A stretch of DNA of 32,727 bases, taken from an alpha proteobacterium SCGC AAA280-B11. GTDB taxonomy: Bacteria; Pseudomonadota; Alphaproteobacteria; Pelagibacterales; Pelagibacteraceae. Positions 7,430-17,972 of the stretch are shown piece after piece. Location: contig AQUH01000010.1 of the NCBI GenBank assembly GCA_000371745.1, forward strand, positions 1 through 32,727, written 5' to 3'. The notes below the pieces were generated by a model that saw only the letters and a list, made by a program, of their open reading frames with translations, did no database searches and had not been told where the DNA came from. The translations under genes were made by a program, and so were the position numbers. The first letter of the stretch is position 1, and every line of letters begins with the position of its first letter.

Positions 7430-8978
7430 AGTTTCTAATTCCAGTAAATACCATAGCAATCCCAGCTTTATCAGCCGCTGAAATTACTTCGTCATCCTTA
7501 ATAGATCCGCCTGGTTGGATAACAGCTTTAATTCCAATTTTTATAAGTTCGCTCAATCCATCGGCAAAGGGGAAAAAAGCATCAGATGCCGCAACACTTC
7601 CTTTTATTTCATTTGCAAAAAATTGATTAGCATTTTCACAGGCAATTTTGCTTGAAGCTAATCTGTTAGTTTGTCCAGCTCCAATACCAAGAGTTTTATT
7701 GTTTTTGGCTATAACAATAGCGTTTGATTTTACAAATTTACAAACTTTAAATGCAAAAATTAAATCGTCCAATTCTTTATCTGTTGGTTTATTTTTAGTT
7801 ACAAACTTTAATTCTTTTTTATTAATTTCAATTTGATCTTTGTCTTGGATTAAGAAATTATCGCCTAAAAATGTGTAAGATAATTTGTCTTGCTCTTTAA
7901 TATTTTCTAAAGAAATTAATCTTAAGTTTTTCTTTTTCTCAAAAATTTCTAAGCTTTTTTTAGTAAAACTTCGTGCAATAATAACTTCATAGAATGTTTT
8001 GGTAATCTCAGTTGCCAGTTTTTCATCGATTTCGCCATTAAAGCTTACAATACCTCCAAAAGCACTAATAGGATCACTGCTAAGGGCCAATTCGTAAGCT
8101 TTTGAGGCATTTTCTGCGGTAGCACAGCCAGAAGGGTTGTTATGTTTAACAATGACGCATGAACTGCCACTTTCGCCAAGTTCTTTAGATATAGATACTG
8201 CTGAATACATATCTAAGTAGTTATTATAACTAAGCTCTTTTCCTTGAAGTTGTTTTATTTTGGATAAAAAATCATTCTTATAATTAATTTTGTAAACGGA
8301 TGCTTGTTGGTGAGGATTTTCACCATATCTTAACTTGTCTTTAAGTTGGCCTGCAATTGTAATTTTTTTTGGAAATTTATTATCTGTGAATCCATTCATC
8401 CAATTAGATATTACAGAGTCATAATAAGCTGTTTCAAGAAAGGCATCAGTTGCAAGTTTTTTTCTAAAATCAAATGACGTTGATCCTTTGTTATTATTTA
8501 ACTCTTTGATTAAATCTGAATATTGATCTGTGCTTGAGATAACGGTAGTAAATTTAAAATTTTTAGCAGAGGATCTAACCAATGCTGGTCCGCCGATATC
8601 AATATTCTCAATCATAGTGTCGAAATCTGCTTTTTCTAAAAGTTTTTTTTCAAACGGGTAAAGATTAACGATGAGTAGATTTATAAGCTCTATATTTTCT
8701 TTTTTAATTTGATTTAAATGTTCAACATCATCACCTTTCGCAAGAAGACCACCGTGAATTTTTGGGTGCAATGTTTTAAGTCTGCCATCTAATATTTCAG
8801 GAGACTTCGTGTATTCTGAGATTTCAGTACATTGAAACCCAAGATCTTTAATAAATTTATAGCTTCCGCCTGTACTAATAATTTCTACATTATTTTTTTT
8901 TAAACATTCTAGTACTTCTTTTAAATTCGTCTTATCTGAAACAGAAATTAAGGCTTTTTTAATTTTGATAAGTTGCAT
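7419..8978 (-). CDS. purH: Bifunctional AICAR formyltransferase / IMP cyclohydrolase
   Basis: ALISVSDKTNLKEVLECL, STGGSYKFIKDLG, LDGRLKTLHPKIHGGLLA, KHNNPSGCATA, GIGAGQTNRLASSKIA, SDAFFPFADGL. Confidence 0.97.
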   Translation of the reverse strand: MQLIKIKKALISVSDKTNLKEVLECLKKNNVEIISTGGSYKFIKDLGFQCTEISEYTKSPEILDGRLKTLHPKIHGGLLAKGDDVEHLNQIKKENIELINLLIVNLYPFEKKLLEKADFDTMIENIDIGGPALVRSSAKNFKFTTVISSTDQYSDLIKELNNNKGSTSFDFRKKLATDAFLETAYYDSVISNWMNGFTDNKFPKKITIAGQLKDKLRYGENPHQQASVYKINYKNDFLSKIKQLQGKELSYNNYLDMYSAVSISKELGESGSSCVIVKHNNPSGCATAENASKAYELALSSDPISAFGGIVSFNGEIDEKLATEITKTFYEVIIARSFTKKSLEIFEKKKNLRLISLENIKEQDKLSYTFLGDNFLIQDKDQIEINKKELKFVTKNKPTDKELDDLIFAFKVCKFVKSNAIVIAKNNKTLGIGAGQTNRLASSKIACENANQFFANEIKGSVAASDAFFPFADGLSELIKIGIKAVIQPGGSIKDDEVISAADKAGIAMVFTGIRNFRH

Positions 8979-9002
8979 GAAGAAGTATTTGGTATACGAT
9001 TT

Positions 9003-10655
9003 TTATTTGGCTTTTTCTAGATGCCAAATAATATTTGTGATCTCATTTTCTATATTTCCTTCAAGAAGAATAAATGAAGACTCCTTAATATTGCTTGAAT
9101 CGCCGAAATAAAGATTTTTTTCAATTTTAGTTGGTATTTGAGGGCTCCTAAAGATCCAGCCATCGCCTTCAGGTGAACTTAGTAGAATGTCATTACCCAT
9201 AGTTTTTGTTATACGAATATCTGGGTGAATATGAAATCTCACACTAAAGCTTAAATTATTATTCTCCAAGTCTTTGCAACGCAATGTATCAATTCCCTCA
9301 ATATGATTTTTAGTTTTGAATAAAGTTATTTGACGTTCGTGCAATGTTTTAAATTTTTTTTCATACCCGTTATGACCAACAATACATTGAAGGTATTCTT
9401 TTTCATTTTTAAATTCTTTTTTGTAAACTGAATGTTTTTCAATGAGAGAATTTCCAAAGTATTTTCTAATTTGAGTATTTTTTTGAAAGATACAAGAAGA
9501 GGTATCGTTAACCGTCAATGTTGATTGAGCGGCTGTGGATGAGCTTAAATAAGACAATTCTTCACCAAGATTTTTGCCAGACCCAGAATTACAAATAAAT
9601 TTTATTCCATTTGAGCAAAGTTCAAATGATAAAGCTCCAGCTTGATAATTTTTTGAATACAGAGTTGATGCTGGATTGTTAGCATCAATGAATAATTCAA
9701 TTTTTTTTGATTTAATTTTTGCATACCCGCAAAAAATATTATCCATATCACTAAATTCATATCCTCTAGATTCTAAAAACTCATAAAATTTTTCCGTATT
9801 CATATGGTTTGCTCCATTAAACAAAGGAATGTCTCCATTTGAAAATCTCAAGAACTTAAAACAGATGCCAAGAGCATTAATATAACTATTAATAAAAGCA
9901 GGTGTTTGTTTTTGAGACAAAATTAGCCATTCTTTAATCAAAACAAGAAAATATAAAGCCCAATACAAATCTTCTGGATTTTTACTTTTTACAAAACCAT
10001 CTTTGTTTATAAAATTATTAAGTTCACTCTCTAGATTATTAAGACCAGATCTAGTGTAGTCTTCATATTGTTCAAAAGAATTTCCAACCAATATTATTGC
10101 AGCTAAAGATTTTATTTTCTCAACACCGGGGTCAACAAGATTTATATTTTGATATAAGTGTTTTGTTTGTTTAACAATATTGTTTATGACTTTGCTTCTA
10201 AAGATAAGATCACTATTTTTAAAAATGATTTCATAACTTGATATCCAAAATATTAAGCGCATAGTTAATGTTTCAAGCGACCAATATTTATAATTGTAAT
10301 TTGCAAAATTATTGATCCATTGATCAACAATTAAGCAGGCTAATTCTTTCTCAGTTTTAATATTAAGGGCGGGTAGCCATGAAAAATTATGAAGTTTGTT
10401 TATTTTATTGTCTTCAAGATTAGTAATTTTCCAGATGTTTGTTGTAAATTTTCTGACAGTATTAAGGATAACGGCATCGTTATTAATAAGATCTTGAATT
10501 AGAAAAATATTTGAAGATTCAAAAATACGGTGAGGTTGAATACCTCCAAGCGATATATTGTAACTTGAACTACTAAATTTTTTTTCTCGCGATCGTTCTT
10601 GAAATCGTTTTTTTAAAGATAAAAGATAAAGATTAAATGTATTAAAGTTTGACAC
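9003..10655 (-). CDS. Heparinase II/III family protein
   Basis: Size, gene context (rpe-heparinase-purH, common in alphaproteobacteria) and motifs such as LASLIVDQWI-like N-terminus, ARLIFWISSYE-like helix, GDIPLFNGAN and FICNSGSG. Confidence 0.83.
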   Translation of the reverse strand: MSNFNTFNLYLLSLKKRFQERSREKKFSSSSYNISLGGIQPHRIFESSNIFLIQDLINNDAVILNTVRKFTTNIWKITNLEDNKINKLHNFSWLPALNIKTEKELACLIVDQWINNFANYNYKYWSLETLTMRLIFWISSYEIIFKNSDLIFRSKVINNIVKQTKHLYQNINLVDPGVEKIKSLAAIILVGNSFEQYEDYTRSGLNNLESELNNFINKDGFVKSKNPEDLYWALYFLVLIKEWLILSQKQTPAFINSYINALGICFKFLRFSNGDIPLFNGANHMNTEKFYEFLESRGYEFSDMDNIFCGYAKIKSKKIELFIDANNPASTLYSKNYQAGALSFELCSNGIKFICNSGSGKNLGEELSYLSSSTAAQSTLTVNDTSSCIFQKNTQIRKYFGNSLIEKHSVYKKEFKNEKEYLQCIVGHNGYEKKFKTLHERQITLFKTKNHIEGIDTLRCKDLENNNLSFSVRFHIHPDIRITKTMGNDILLSSPEGDGWIFRSPQIPTKIEKNLYFGDSSNIKESSFILLEGNIENEITNIIWHLEKAK

Positions 10656-11315
10656 TTAAGCACAATTTCTTAATTTAAGAATATTTTCTTCCAAGGAACC
10701 ACCTGTAAAAATAGTCGTTCCTGACACTAGAATATTAGCGCCTGCTTTTACAGCAAGAGGTGCTGTTTCGAAGTTTATGCCACCATCAATTTCAATATCA
10801 ATCTTTAATTTTTTCTCATTAACTATCTGTCTTAACTCTTTAACTTTTGGAAGAACTTCGCTCATAAAACTTTGACCTGCAAATCCGGGGTTAACGCTCA
10901 TAATTAAAATAAGATCAATTTCATTAATCACATCCATAAGAACACTAATAGGTGTTTTTGGATTAAGAGAAACTCCAGCTTTTTTTCCTAAAGATTTGAT
11001 TGTTTTTACTGCTCTTTTAAGATTATCCGTTGCCTCGGGATGAATAGTAATTATGTCAGAACCTGCCTCTGCAAAATCTTTAATATATTTTTCAACAGGA
11101 GAGATCATCAAATGCACATCAAATGGAAGTTTTGTGCATTTTCTAATCATCTTTATAATAGGAGGACCCATAGTAATATTAGGGACAAAGTGGCCATCCA
11201 TAACATCAACGTGAATTAAATCTGCACCAGCTTTTTCTAAACTTTTAATTTCTTCACCTAGAATACTAAAATCAGCAGATAAGATAGAAGGCGATATTTT
11301 TATATTTTGTGTCAC
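10656..11315 (-). CDS. rpe: Ribulose-phosphate 3-epimerase
   Basis: ISPSILSADFSILGEEIKSLEKAGADLIHVDVMDGHFVPNITMGPPII...LIMSVNPGFAGQSFM...IDGGIN. Confidence 0.97.
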   Translation of the reverse strand: MTQNIKISPSILSADFSILGEEIKSLEKAGADLIHVDVMDGHFVPNITMGPPIIKMIRKCTKLPFDVHLMISPVEKYIKDFAEAGSDIITIHPEATDNLKRAVKTIKSLGKKAGVSLNPKTPISVLMDVINEIDLILIMSVNPGFAGQSFMSEVLPKVKELRQIVNEKKLKIDIEIDGGINFETAPLAVKAGANILVSGTTIFTGGSLEENILKLRNCA

Positions 11316-11370
11316 TTGAACACAATTAAATGAATTTAAGAAATTTGAAATGTTTTTTTTGATGTAAAAA

Positions 11371-11404
11371 AAAGGCCCCTAAGTATTTAAACTAGGGGCC
11401 TTTT
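11371..11404 (-). terminator. Rho-independent-like terminator of the MFS gene
   Basis: AAAGGCCCCTA / TAGGGGCCTTT hairpin; read on the minus strand it ends in a run of U (plus strand aaaaaaaa before ggcccc), just downstream of the stop at 11433. Confidence 0.85.
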
Positions 11405-11432
11405 ATTAAACGATTAAATCGTTTTTAAATGC

Positions 11433-13067
11433 TTATTTTTCTAAGTTAACGTTTCTTTCTTCTGTTATAAAGAAAGTTCCAATTACAAATGTTCCAAGTG
11501 CAACAATGATTGGATACCATAGACCGTAGTAAACATCGCCTTTTAATGCCACCATAGCAAACGCTGTGGTTGGTAGTAATCCACCAAACCATCCGTTTCC
11601 AATGTGATAAGGTAATGACATTGATGTGTAACGAATTCTAGTTGGGAACATCTCAACTAACATCGCAGCAATCGGTCCATAAACCATAGTCACATAGATA
11701 ACTAGAATAACTAGTATTGCTAAAACCATCGGCTTGTTTATTTCCTCAGGGTCAGCTTTTGCTGGGTAACCTGCGGCATTAACAGCCTCAGTGAACTTAG
11801 CAGTAAAGTCAGCAGCAGCAGCTTTTGGATCAGCTACTTTCTTCGCATCATATGATTGGATCACTTTGTCACCAATTTTGATTGAAGCAGTAGTTCCAGC
11901 AGGAGCATCTGCGTTAGTATAGTTAACTGATCTTCTAGCTAAACTTGCTTTTGCTATATCGCACGAACTTGTGAACGACTTTGTTCCTGTCGGGTTAAAC
12001 TGGAACTGACAATCATTAGGATCAGCAGTTACAACAACCGGAGCAGAATTAATAGCAGCTTCAAGTTTTGGATTAGCATAGTGAGTCAAACCTTTAAACA
12101 GCGGGAAGTAAGTAATAGCCGCAAGCAGACATCCTGCCATGATTATTTTCTTTCTTCCGATGTTGTCAGACATGATACCAAAAACGATAAAGAACGGAGT
12201 TCCAATCACTAATGATATGGCAATCAAAATGTTAGCTGTAGCACTGTCAACTTTTAAAGTTTGAGTTAAGAAAAACAGAGCGTAGAATTGTCCAGTATAC
12301 CAGACAACTGCTTGACCCGCTGTTAATCCTAAAAGAGCTAAGATAACTATTTTAGCATTTTTCCACTCAGCAAAAGATTCTGTAAGTGGTGCTTTTGATC
12401 CTTTACCTTGCTTCTTCATTCTCGCGAATACTGGAGACTCATTCATCGCTAAACGAATCCAAACAGAAATTCCAAGAAGAATTGCAGATAATAAGAATGG
12501 TATTCTCCATCCCCAATCAGCAAACTGTTCTTCACCAAGATATGTTCTTATTCCAAGAATAACTAATAGAGATAAGAATAATCCTAATGTTGCAGTTGTT
12601 TGAATGAAAGATGTGAAGTAACCACGTCTATCAGCTGGAGCATGTTCAGCCACATAAGTTGCCGCGCCACCGTATTCACCGCCCAGAGCAAGACCCTGAA
12701 GAATTCGAAGTGAAATTAATGCTATTGGAGCTATCACTCCAACTTGAGCATAAGTAGGTAGAACACCAACCAAGAATGTTGCAAAACCCATGATGACAAT
12801 TGTTACTAAGAAAGTATGCTTTCTTCCTACCAAGTCACCTAAACGTCCGAATAAAATCGCTCCAAATGGACGAACGATAAAACCAGCAGCAAAAGCTAAC
12901 AAAGCAAAAATGAATGCTGTGTTAGGATCTGTACCAGCGAAGAACTGTTTAGCAATAATTGCCGCAAGTGAGCCGTATAAATAAAAATCATACCACTCAA
13001 ATACAGTCCCTAGAGAAGAGCCTACAACAACTAGGCGTTCTTCTTTCGTGAAACCACGTGAACTCAT
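11433..13067 (-). CDS. MFS transporter, metabolite:H+ symporter (MHS) type, with a soluble insertion
   Basis: GSSLGTVFEWYDFYLYGSLAAIIAKQFF, GRLGDLVGRKHTFL, GLALGGEYGGAATYVAEHAP, RIPFLLSAILL. An approximately 100-aa Ala-rich hydrophilic stretch interrupts the TM pattern. Confidence 0.92.
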   Translation of the reverse strand: MSSRGFTKEERLVVVGSSLGTVFEWYDFYLYGSLAAIIAKQFFAGTDPNTAFIFALLAFAAGFIVRPFGAILFGRLGDLVGRKHTFLVTIVIMGFATFLVGVLPTYAQVGVIAPIALISLRILQGLALGGEYGGAATYVAEHAPADRRGYFTSFIQTTATLGLFLSLLVILGIRTYLGEEQFADWGWRIPFLLSAILLGISVWIRLAMNESPVFARMKKQGKGSKAPLTESFAEWKNAKIVILALLGLTAGQAVVWYTGQFYALFFLTQTLKVDSATANILIAISLVIGTPFFIVFGIMSDNIGRKKIIMAGCLLAAITYFPLFKGLTHYANPKLEAAINSAPVVVTADPNDCQFQFNPTGTKSFTSSCDIAKASLARRSVNYTNADAPAGTTASIKIGDKVIQSYDAKKVADPKAAAADFTAKFTEAVNAAGYPAKADPEEINKPMVLAILVILVIYVTMVYGPIAAMLVEMFPTRIRYTSMSLPYHIGNGWFGGLLPTTAFAMVALKGDVYYGLWYPIIVALGTFVIGTFFITEERNVNLEK

Positions 13068-13216
13068 TAAACCCCCTTATTTTTTATTAGTGCGCAACCC
13101 TAACTGAAATAATTATTTATATAAAGCCATTTTTTTTCTTTGAAATTCATTGTTTTCTTCATTAACAGATGAATTTATTATAAGTAAAAACAACTAGGAG
13201 TTGCTATCAAGATTCT

Positions 13217-13384
13217 ATGAAAAAAAATTTTCAACAACAGGCAGAACAGGCATTAAAGGAAGTGGAGTTAAGAAAAAAAAATAATTCAGGAGAAAAAAAA
13301 CCAAAAGAAGTTAATGGTCCAAAAGGTTTAGAACCAACTCGTTATGGAGATTGGGAGACTAAAGGAATTACTTACGATTTTTAA
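13217..13384 (+). CDS. DUF1674 / succinate dehydrogenase assembly factor 4-like small protein (55 aa; absent from ORF track)
   Basis: Translation MKKNFQQQAEQALKEVELRKKNNSGEKKPKEVNGPKGLEPTRYGDWETKGITYDF; the C-terminal GPEPTRYGDWE-KGI-DF signature is diagnostic. Confidence 0.9.
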   Translation: MKKNFQQQAEQALKEVELRKKNNSGEKKPKEVNGPKGLEPTRYGDWETKGITYDF

Positions 13385-13385
13385 T

Positions 13386-15323
13386 TTACTTATTTAATCT
13401 ATTGTCGATTAAACTTTGCACCACACTTGGATCCGCAAGTGTAGAAGTGTCGCCTAAATTTTCAAATTGATTTTCAGCAACCTTTCTTAAAATTCTTCTC
13501 ATAATTTTTCCAGATCTAGTTTTAGGTAGTCCTGATGTATAATGAATAAGATCTGGAGTTGCTAAAGGCCCAATAATTTTTCTAACTAAATCTTTTAATT
13601 CTTTTGTTAGAGCATCGGACGCTAGTTCGCCTACTTTTAAAGTTACATAACAATACAAACCTTGGCCTTTAATATTATGTGGGTATCCTACAACCGCAGC
13701 TTCAGCAACTTTTGGATGAGCGACAAATGCACTTTCAATTTCAGCTGTTCCAAGATTGTGACCCGATACAATGATCACATCATCTACTCGACCTGTAATC
13801 CAATAATATCCATCTTCATCTCTCCTGCAGCCATCACCGGTAAAATATTTTCCATCGTGTTGTGAAAAATAGGTATCAATAAATCTTTGATGATCCCCGT
13901 ATACAGTTCGCATTTGTCCAGGCCATGAGTCCCCAATACATAATCTACCTTCGCATGCACCACTAAGTTCATTTCCTTTTTCATCAACTATTATAGGAAG
14001 TATTCCATAGAAAGGTTTTGTTGCTGAACCAGGTTTCATATCAATCGCACCGGGCTGAGGTGATATAAGAGCCGCTCCAGTTTCCGTTTGCCACCAAGTA
14101 TCAACTATTGGACAACGAGAATCTCCAACAACTCTATGGTACCAAAGCCAAGCCTCAGGATTAATAGGCTCTCCAACCGAACCTAAAAGTTTAAGTGATT
14201 TTCTACTTGTTTTTTTTACCATCTCATCACCTTCTCGCATTAAAGCTCGAAGTGCTGTTGGCGCTGTGTAGAAAATATTTACTTTATGCTTATCTATAAC
14301 CTGCCAAAAACGACTTGCATCGGGATAGCTCGGAACGCCTTCAAATACTAAAGTTGTTGCCCCATTAGATAGAGGGCCGTAGACGATATAACTATGACCC
14401 GTCACCCAACCAATGTCTGCAGTACACCAATAAATATCTCCATCCTTATAATTAAAAATATATTGGAATGTCATTGAAGCATAAACTAAATATCCACCCG
14501 TTGTATGCAATACTCCCTTCGGCTTTCCGGTTGATCCAGATGTGTAAAGAATAAACAAAGGATCTTCTGCATTCATTTCTTCAGGTTTGCATGTGGTAGA
14601 CATTTTATTAGTTAATTCGTGATACCAGACATCGCGCTTTTTATCGAAAGATACATTGCCCCCCGTTCTTTTAAGAACAATACATTTTTTAACATTAGGA
14701 CATTTCTTCAACGCTTCATCAATATTCTTTTTTAATGGAATAACTTTTTGTCCTCTTAATCCTTCATCAGCAGTAATTACGAATTCTGATTTACAATCTA
14801 ATATTCTATTAACAATAGAGTCTGGCGAGAAACCTCCAAATATTACAGAATGAATTGCTCCAATTCGAGTACAAGCGAGCATCGCATAGATACCCTCAGG
14901 AACCATCGGCATGTAAATAGTAACCCGATCTCCTTTTTTAATTCCAATTTCTTTTAGTCCGTTTGCAAGTTTACAAACTTCATCACTTAATTCTTGGTAA
15001 GTAATATTCTTAGATTCTTTTGGATCGTCGCCTTCAAAGATGATTGCAGTTTGTTTTGCTCTTTTTGGGAGATGCCTATCAATACAATTGTAGGAAACAT
15101 TTGTGACTCCATCATAGAACCATTTAATAGAAACTTTTTTTGTACTGTAAATTACGTCTTTGATTTTTGAATAAGGTTTAAACCAGTGAATTCTTTTGCC
15201 TTCTTTTGCCCAGAAGTTTTCGTTATCCGTAATAGACTCTTTATATTTAGTTTCGTACTGTTCTTTGTTAACGTAGGAATTTTTTGCCCAATCAACTGGT
15301 ACTTTAAAAAGTTTATCGCTCAA
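13386..15323 (-). CDS. acs: Acetate--CoA ligase (acetyl-CoA synthetase)
   Basis: [107 protein letters not shown]. Confidence 0.95.
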   Translation of the reverse strand: MSDKLFKVPVDWAKNSYVNKEQYETKYKESITDNENFWAKEGKRIHWFKPYSKIKDVIYSTKKVSIKWFYDGVTNVSYNCIDRHLPKRAKQTAIIFEGDDPKESKNITYQELSDEVCKLANGLKEIGIKKGDRVTIYMPMVPEGIYAMLACTRIGAIHSVIFGGFSPDSIVNRILDCKSEFVITADEGLRGQKVIPLKKNIDEALKKCPNVKKCIVLKRTGGNVSFDKKRDVWYHELTNKMSTTCKPEEMNAEDPLFILYTSGSTGKPKGVLHTTGGYLVYASMTFQYIFNYKDGDIYWCTADIGWVTGHSYIVYGPLSNGATTLVFEGVPSYPDASRFWQVIDKHKVNIFYTAPTALRALMREGDEMVKKTSRKSLKLLGSVGEPINPEAWLWYHRVVGDSRCPIVDTWWQTETGAALISPQPGAIDMKPGSATKPFYGILPIIVDEKGNELSGACEGRLCIGDSWPGQMRTVYGDHQRFIDTYFSQHDGKYFTGDGCRRDEDGYYWITGRVDDVIIVSGHNLGTAEIESAFVAHPKVAEAAVVGYPHNIKGQGLYCYVTLKVGELASDALTKELKDLVRKIIGPLATPDLIHYTSGLPKTRSGKIMRRILRKVAENQFENLGDTSTLADPSVVQSLIDNRLNK

Positions 15324-15341
15324 CGTCCCCCCTTATTTTTA

Positions 15342-15755
15342 TTAAATTCTACCCATCTTACATATTATTTTCCAGCTTTTTGAATCTATAGGCATTACCG
15401 ATAATCTGCTTTGTTTTATAAGGGGTAAATGAGAAATTTGCTTATTTCCCTTTATATCAGCAAGGGACACTGGCTCATTTAAGTCTTGAGAATAGCTTAA
15501 TTGAACTGCTACGAATTTTTTCTCTTTATCTGTTGGATCAGGAAATGCTGATTTAATAATTTTAACTATACCTATAATTTTTTTATCTTCATTAGAGTGA
15601 TAAAAAAAACAAAGATCACCTATTTTCATTTGCTTTAAGTAATTAGCAGCTTGATAATTTCTAACCCCATTCCAAACGGTTCCTTTAGAACCCGCTTTTT
15701 TTTGATTATCAAAAGACCATACTGACGGTTCTGATTTTACTAACCAATAGTTCAT
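15342..15755 (-). CDS. EVE domain-containing protein
   Basis: MNYWLVKSEPSVWSFDNQKK...TVWNGVRNYQAANYLKQMKIGDLCFFYHSNEDKKIIGIVKI. Confidence 0.94.
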   Translation of the reverse strand: MNYWLVKSEPSVWSFDNQKKAGSKGTVWNGVRNYQAANYLKQMKIGDLCFFYHSNEDKKIIGIVKIIKSAFPDPTDKEKKFVAVQLSYSQDLNEPVSLADIKGNKQISHLPLIKQSRLSVMPIDSKSWKIICKMGRI

Positions 15756-15850
15756 AAGATTTTTTTTGTATTTTTAAGTAGTGTCTGTGTCAAAACAAAG
15801 CCAAATTTAATTAAGTAAATCAATGATTTTTTAAAATGAATAATTTGATT

Positions 15851-16945
15851 TTAGTATTTAACCCCAGCTCCTTTTAAAAAAGGTGCCTCAGGATCCAAAG
15901 GCCATCTTGGTTTTGCAAGTACTTCAAGGTTATCTTCAATTCCACTTTTAAATCTTTCAATACCGGCCCAAGCAATCATCGCTCCATTATCGCTACATAA
16001 TTCTGCTGGTGGAAATAAATTTTCAAAATCCATTTCTTTACTTAGTTTTTCTAAATTTTTTCTAATGCTATGGTTTGCCGCAACGCCACCAGAAATTACG
16101 AAAACTTTTTTAGCTTTTTTGTATTTAGAACTAAATTCATTCATCGCGACTTTGCATTTAGAATATAAAATTTCATTGACTGTTTTTTGAAAAGAAGCTG
16201 CAAGATTTTCTTTGTCTTTGTCTGTTTTGATTTTTGGTAATAAATTTAAAATTGAAGTTTTAAGTCCAGCAAAAGACAAATTACATCCCGGATGATTTAA
16301 AATTGGTTTAGGCAAAACATAAGTTCTTTCATCACCATGCTTTGAAAGCTTTTCAAGTTTCGGCCCACCTGGAAATTCAAGTCCAATCATTTTTGCTGTT
16401 TTGTCAAAAGTTTCTCCAAGAGCATCATCAATGGTTGTTCCTATTCTTTTGTATTTTCCAATATCTTCAACTATTAAAAATTGGGTATGTCCTCCAGATA
16501 CTAGAAGCAAAAGATAAGGAAAATTTATTTTATTAAAAATTCTTGCTGTGAGAGCATGACCCTCCAGATGGTTAATTGCTAAAAATGGTTTTTTTAAAAT
16601 TCCTGCAATACTTTTTCCAGCGCTCAAACCAACCATTAAACAAACTAAAAGACCGGGCCCTGCTGTTGCTGCGACACCATCTAATTCTTCAAATTTATAT
16701 TTACTATCGTCTATTGCTTTTTTAATAATAAGATCAATTTTTTCAGCATGGGATCTTGCTGCATTTTCAGGAACTACCCCTCCGAATTTTAAGTGCTCAT
16801 CGACTTGGCTTGAGACAACATTGGATAGTATTTTAACGCTTCCATCTTTCTCTTCTCTAACAATAGAAGCTGCAGTTTCGTCACAACTAGTCTCGATTCC
16901 AAGAAACGTTAAATCTTTTTTCATAGATGTATTGAGTGTGATCAC
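15851..16945 (-). CDS. tsaD: tRNA N6-adenosine threonylcarbamoyltransferase
   Basis: LGIETSCDETAASIV, AINHLEGHALTARI, LLLLVSGGHTQFLIV, IDDALGETFDKTAKMIGLEFPGGP, VSGGVAANHSIRKNL. Confidence 0.97.
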   Translation of the reverse strand: MITLNTSMKKDLTFLGIETSCDETAASIVREEKDGSVKILSNVVSSQVDEHLKFGGVVPENAARSHAEKIDLIIKKAIDDSKYKFEELDGVAATAGPGLLVCLMVGLSAGKSIAGILKKPFLAINHLEGHALTARIFNKINFPYLLLLVSGGHTQFLIVEDIGKYKRIGTTIDDALGETFDKTAKMIGLEFPGGPKLEKLSKHGDERTYVLPKPILNHPGCNLSFAGLKTSILNLLPKIKTDKDKENLAASFQKTVNEILYSKCKVAMNEFSSKYKKAKKVFVISGGVAANHSIRKNLEKLSKEMDFENLFPPAELCSDNGAMIAWAGIERFKSGIEDNLEVLAKPRWPLDPEAPFLKGAGVKY

Positions 16946-17000
16946 CTGTCGCTATAAAAAGTAGCAATAATATATAACAAAATGTTATTAAATCAGCAAA

Positions 17001-17972
17001 ATGTTAAGAAATAAAAAAATTATTATCGGTACTAGAGGCAGCAGATTGTCCCTTGCTCAAACCGAACACTTCAGAGACGAGTTACTGCTTGCTTATCCAG
17101 GAATTAAATCAGATCAACTAGTTATCAAAATCATAAAAACATCTGGAGATAAATTTAAAACAGAAAACTTAGGCATGATGGGGGGCAAAGGCCTATTTGT
17201 TAAAGAACTAGAGGAGTGTTTGCTTGAAAAAACAATCGATGTTGCCGTTCATTCTCTTAAAGACGTACCAACTTTTTCATCAAACAAATTATCACTCGCT
17301 TGTTTTTTAAAGAGAACAGATGAACGTGATGCTTTTTTATCTCCTGTAGCAAACTCATTCTTAAATTTAAAGCCAGGCTCTACTATTGGAACTTCCTCAG
17401 TAAGACGATTTGCTCAATTAAAAAGATTAAGAGATGATCTAAAAATTATTCCAATGAGAGGAAATATCGACACCAGAATAAACAAAATGAAAGAGGGAAT
17501 TTTTGATTCAATCGTACTTGCAGCGTCAGGATTAAAAAGACTTGGGTTTCATTCGGAAGTAAAACAATATTTTGAAAAAGATGTGATAATCCCATCTGCT
17601 GGACAAGGAATCATAACTGTTCAATGTAGAGATGAAGATTCAGACATTAAGGAAATTTTAAAAGCAATAAACGATAAAGAAACGCAAATCTTAGCAGAGG
17701 CAGAACGTTCATTGCTAGAAGTGCTAAATGGTGCATGCGATACTCCAGTTGGAGCCAATGCTATTATTAATGATGAAGGAGAATTATTTTTGCAGGCAGA
17801 ATTATTATCTTTAGATGGTTCAAAATCTTTTAGAGCACATAAAACTGGAATTGCTGAAAAAGCAAAAAGCATAGGGATTGATGTAGCTGAAGAAATTTTA
17901 TCTAAGGCTGGAGACAATTTTATTATTTCGGAGACAAAACTTGCACATACTATTCACAAAAAGTCAGAATAG
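17001..17972 (+). CDS. hemC: Hydroxymethylbilane synthase (porphobilinogen deaminase)
   Basis: IIIGTRGSRLSLAQTEHF, GGKGLFVKELEECLLEKTIDVAVHSLKDVPT, IGTSSVRRFAQLKRLR, GACDTPVGANA. Confidence 0.97.
   Translation: MLRNKKIIIGTRGSRLSLAQTEHFRDELLLAYPGIKSDQLVIKIIKTSGDKFKTENLGMMGGKGLFVKELEECLLEKTIDVAVHSLKDVPTFSSNKLSLACFLKRTDERDAFLSPVANSFLNLKPGSTIGTSSVRRFAQLKRLRDDLKIIPMRGNIDTRINKMKEGIFDSIVLAASGLKRLGFHSEVKQYFEKDVIIPSAGQGIITVQCRDEDSDIKEILKAINDKETQILAEAERSLLEVLNGACDTPVGANAIINDEGELFLQAELLSLDGSKSFRAHKTGIAEKAKSIGIDVAEEILSKAGDNFIISETKLAHTIHKKSE

Noticed and set aside
12790-12984. Small antisense ORF in the MFS gene, and similar shadow ORFs in acs, tsaD, hemC, purH, ispZ and the SBP gene (e.g. 13662..13865, 13784..13987, 14656..14853, 16342..16536, 17621..17917, 7648..7836, 25337..25552, 28200..28493)
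   Set aside because: All lie wholly or mostly within strongly supported genes and show no recognisable domains.
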